Source: Chloroflexota bacterium (lineage in GTDB: Bacteria > Chloroflexota > Dehalococcoidia > Dehalococcoidales > UBA3254). Taken from it: a stretch of 10,618 nucleotides of DNA. A program made the position numbers and the translations under genes. A model generated the notes under the pieces. It had not been told where the DNA came from. It did not search any database and worked only from the letters and a program-made list of their open reading frames with translations. Each line of letters opens with the position of its first letter. The stretch's first letter is position 1. The stretch is taken from NCBI GenBank assembly GCA_017860765.1, contig JAGDMY010000022.1:1-10618 (forward strand). Reading direction: 5' to 3'. Shown here piece by piece: positions 8,685 through 10,618 of this stretch.

Positions 8685-9389
8685 ATGGAAAATGCACCCG
8701 CGAATAAATCCTTTACCATCCACGATTTGCCCGAATCGGAGAGACCACGTGAGAGATTGCAAAAATTGGGGGCAGAGAATTTATCTGCCCAGGAGCTGCT
8801 CGCGATCATCCTGGCGCGGGGGATCACCAGAGAATCGGTGACCGTAACAGTACAGAGATTGTTCGATAAATTTGGGACCCTCCAGGGAATTGCGGAAGCC
8901 TCTGTTGAAGAGCTGCGCAGAGTCAGGGGTATCGGCCCCGCCAAGGCCTCTCAAATCAGAGCCGCTTTCGAACTGGCCGATCGCTGGGATAAAAGCCAAC
9001 CCGCGGGAGCCAGCTTGATAATAAAGACCCCCGAAGACGCCTATGGCGAGCTGAAAGGGAAATGCCGGGGTCAGAAGAAAGAGCATTTTTGGGCGATCCT
9101 CCTGGACACCAGGAACCGCATAATCAAAACGGCGGAAATATCGGTTGGCAGCCTGGATACCAGCATCGTCCACCCCAGAGAGCTCTTTAAAGAGGCTATC
9201 GCTGCCAGCGCCTCATCGATAATCGTGGCCCACAATCACCCTTCGGGCAATCCCGAAGCCTCCCAGGATGATATCAAGCTATCCAAACGCTTAAAGGAAG
9301 CGGGGGAACTGGTAGGTATAGAGGTAGTTGACCATATAATCATCGGCAGCAGCAAATATATCAGTCTGAAACGTGAAGGATTTTTTTAA
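8685..9389 (+). CDS. radC: RadC family JAMM/MPN+ domain protein
   Basis: The 234-aa product matches the UPF0758/RadC family. Despite the name, a direct role in DNA repair is not supported for the family, and its function is unsettled. The N-terminal part holds LPESERPRERLQKLGAENLS and a helix-hairpin-helix DNA-binding motif, RGIGPAKA with GIGPAK at 82-87. The C-terminal metalloprotease-like JAMM motif is complete: Glu151 (AEISVGSL), His183 and His185 (HNHPSGNPEAS), Ser193 and Asp196. The usual HNHPSGDP reads HNHPSGNP. The ATG at 8685 has GGAG (8674-8677) 7 nt upstream. It follows the peptidase gene by 31 nt in the same direction, so the two are probably co-transcribed. A T-rich stretch overlaps its end. 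Confidence 0.94.
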   Translation: MENAPANKSFTIHDLPESERPRERLQKLGAENLSAQELLAIILARGITRESVTVTVQRLFDKFGTLQGIAEASVEELRRVRGIGPAKASQIRAAFELADRWDKSQPAGASLIIKTPEDAYGELKGKCRGQKKEHFWAILLDTRNRIIKTAEISVGSLDTSIVHPRELFKEAIAASASSIIVAHNHPSGNPEASQDDIKLSKRLKEAGELVGIEVVDHIIIGSSKYISLKREGFF

Positions 9390-9390
9390 C

Positions 9391-9417
9391 AATAACTTTT
9401 TGTTCGTCAGGGTTATT
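9391..9417 (+). terminator. Weak candidate terminator after radC
   Basis: AATAAC (9391-9396) and GTTATT (9412-9417) can pair around a 15-nt loop, followed by TTC. The stem is short and AT-rich, and the T-run lies before and inside it rather than after. It is the only candidate in the gap after radC. Confidence 0.25.
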
Positions 9418-9612
9418 TTCATCCCAACATTAGCCACCTGTCTGTTTACCGAAATCCGAGCCAGCTTTATCAGCGGGCTTTATTATATCTAAATTGGGGA
9501 CCAATGACAATTTAACCTGCCATACCCCCTGGATATGGAGAAAATCAGTGAATTGAGGCGCAAATAAATAACTGACAGTCTGTAAATTATCTGAAGCCGC
9601 TTTAGATTGACT

Positions 9613-9642
9613 TTGCACCGGAGATCAGCGGGAATTTATAGT
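9613..9642 (+). promoter_or_regulatory. Possible promoter for the 9677-10575 gene pair
   Basis: TATAGT (9637-9642, five of six matches) lies 18 nt after TTGCAC (9613-9618, a weak -35). A better -35 match, TTGACT (9607-9612), would need a 24-nt spacer. Transcription would start near 9649, just before the strong ribosome-binding site. The 287-nt gap before this pair supports a separate transcription unit. Confidence 0.35.
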
Positions 9643-9676
9643 AGCGTAGAAATGAGCCGGAAAGGAGGGAAAGGCG

Positions 9677-10018
9677 ATGTTGTCACTCAGGTTAAGGCCA
9701 AAGAAGAACGTCTCAACCGCTATGGACTATATGAAAGACTTCATCGGCATTAATGGGAGGAATCATAACGCTATTACCAAGGCCGCCAAAGAATATACGG
9801 TTAGATCCTGTACTGATAACATAAACTCTTTACAATATGGACTTGATAATAAATTCATTTCTGGAAGGCCATATACGATGTCCGAGCTTTACGAACAGGC
9901 TATTTATACAGAAAGGGCTTTCTTAGCTGGAGTTCAATGGGCTTTGCAACATTTTGCCCCGAAACCTCACCAAATGACATCATGTCCCGGCAAATCGAAG
10001 GAATCTGGCAGCATTTAA
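9677..10018 (+). CDS. Small hypothetical protein
   Basis: I do not recognise this 113-aa product. It is supported by a strong ribosome-binding site, AAAGGAGGG (9661-9669), 7 nt before the ATG, by its position after a possible promoter, and by an open frame in the direction of the next gene. The sequence is basic at the start (LRLRPKKN), has no signal peptide or membrane segment, and has a probably helical middle (YTMSELYEQAIYTERAFLAGVQWAL split by few breakers). The last 20 or so residues (KPHQMTSCPGKSKESGSI) look disordered. Two cysteines (residues 44 and 103) are not arranged as a metal site. It ends 26 nt before the dioxygenase start. It could be a small regulator or accessory protein, but nothing in the sequence shows a function. 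Confidence 0.6.
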   Translation: MLSLRLRPKKNVSTAMDYMKDFIGINGRNHNAITKAAKEYTVRSCTDNINSLQYGLDNKFISGRPYTMSELYEQAIYTERAFLAGVQWALQHFAPKPHQMTSCPGKSKESGSI

Positions 10019-10044
10019 TTGCAGGCAAATTATATAATAAAGGT

Positions 10045-10575
10045 ATGGATAACAATAAAGTTGCTAATCGATCGGCTGAGGCTCCTCTGAGTCCCTCTTT
10101 CGTCGCCAGTAAGACCACCCCGGAACTGGAAGAAGGACCTTACTACAAATCCGGATCACCCAAAAAGACCAGGTTATATCAAAAGGGAATACCCGGCGAG
10201 CCGTTGACCCTGACAGGATATGTCTCGGACCATACTGGCAAGACCATAGCTCATGCCTGGATGGATTTTTGGCAGGCCAACGGGAATGGAGAATATGATA
10301 ATTCTGGCTACACGCTCCGGGGGCATCAATATACTGATGAAACAGGAAAATACATTCTGCAAACGGTCCTTCCCGGAGGCTATTCTGTGCGTACACCCCA
10401 TATACACGTTAAGGTGCGAGCAAATGATGATGCTCCGGTCCTCACCACCCAGCTTTTCATACCGGGACTAGCCTCTAATAAAACTGACTTTCTGTATAGA
10501 GATGATTTGCAGATACAAATGAAGGATGCTCGCAAAGGCAAAACGGCCACCTTCAATTTTAAATTAAAACACTAA
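10045..10575 (+). CDS. Intradiol ring-cleavage dioxygenase (protocatechuate 3,4-/catechol 1,2-dioxygenase family)
   Basis: Enzymes of this family use non-haem Fe(III) and O2 to open catechol-type rings between the two hydroxyls. All four expected iron ligands are visible: Tyr84 in WQANGNGEYDN, Tyr113 in LPGGYSVR, and His119 and His121 in TPHIHVKV. Arg116, the residue that usually assists catalysis, is also present. The family opening EGPYY lies near residue 31, followed by the beta-sandwich LTLTGYVSDHTGKTIAHAW. At 176 aa it is shorter than typical catechol dioxygenases, lacking the helical dimerisation domain, and resembles compact single-domain members. The start at 10045 (preceded by AAAGG at 10039-10043, close to the ATG) is preferred. 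An upstream in-frame ATG at 9937 would overlap the preceding gene by 82 nt and add residues without family character. No signal peptide is seen. No other aromatic-degradation gene is in the window, so the substrate cannot be told. Confidence 0.9.
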   Translation: MDNNKVANRSAEAPLSPSFVASKTTPELEEGPYYKSGSPKKTRLYQKGIPGEPLTLTGYVSDHTGKTIAHAWMDFWQANGNGEYDNSGYTLRGHQYTDETGKYILQTVLPGGYSVRTPHIHVKVRANDDAPVLTTQLFIPGLASNKTDFLYRDDLQIQMKDARKGKTATFNFKLKH

Positions 10576-10618
10576 ATCCAGCCCACTATGTTAGGGACGT
10601 CTGAACCAAAATTGCACC

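Larger units (their letters stand above)
9390..9676. other. Gap of 287 bases between radC and the next gene; no gene recognised
   Basis: I see no tRNA, riboswitch or conserved protein here. A 62-codon minus-strand frame (9430-9618, GTG start, stop codon two codons upstream of it) has no recognisable motif and no good ribosome-binding site. Its product would be fairly ordinary in composition, so a decayed gene remnant cannot be excluded. The right end carries a possible promoter and the ribosome-binding site of the next gene. Confidence 0.5.

Noticed and set aside
9430..9618. Minus-strand 62-codon frame as a real gene
   Set aside because: GTG start, no convincing ribosome-binding site, no recognised motif, and opposite to all close neighbours. 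It is kept only as a possible remnant.
9937..10044. Upstream ATG for the dioxygenase
   Set aside because: It overlaps the preceding gene by 82 nt, has no ribosome-binding site, and adds 36 residues with neither a signal peptide nor family motifs.

Overview
The window is an ordinary stretch of bacterial chromosome, densely packed with housekeeping genes and close to balanced in base composition. Gene content and protein style suggest an uncultured relative of Chloroflexota (Dehalococcoidia-like). Examples are the beta-subunit signature [14 protein letters not shown], an RF2 with GPGGQHMQK, and a membrane-directed HELAH peptidase beside prfB. This placement is inference from remembered family resemblance, not a database result.

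Layout. (1) Bases 1-528: the 3' end of an acetyl-CoA synthetase gene. (2) Bases 546-580: a near-perfect hairpin in the short gap after it. (3) Bases 610-4831: atpA-atpG-atpD-atpC, the alpha, gamma, beta and epsilon subunits of F1-ATPase, all on +. Neither atpH (delta) nor any Fo gene lies upstream, where acs stands instead. (4) Bases 4853-4893: a hairpin that probably terminates transcription from both sides. (5) Bases 4936-5429 on the minus strand: rpsP (S16) followed by a KH-domain protein (khpA), overlapping by ATGA, with a good promoter at 5477-5506. (6) Bases 5430-5713: a divergent control region. (7) Bases 5714-9389 on +: endonuclease V, release factor 2, a secreted gluzincin-like peptidase and a RadC/JAMM protein, spaced 40, -8 and 31 nt apart and probably co-transcribed. 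(8) Bases 9390-9676: a gap with no convincing gene. (9) Bases 9677-10575: a small unrecognised gene with a strong ribosome-binding site, then a compact intradiol ring-cleavage dioxygenase.

Together the genes cover acetate activation, ATP synthesis, translation (S16, KH protein, RF2), repair of deaminated DNA (EndoV) and, at the right edge, an oxygen-dependent aromatic ring-cleavage enzyme. The clearest non-trivial signal is the programmed +1 frameshift in prfB at 6489-6494. Naive ORF calling loses its N-terminal part, and both its stimulator and its stop context differ from the textbook arrangement. I found no convincing previously undescribed system. The best leads are the split ATP synthase locus, the RF2-peptidase overlap and the orphan gene-dioxygenase pair.
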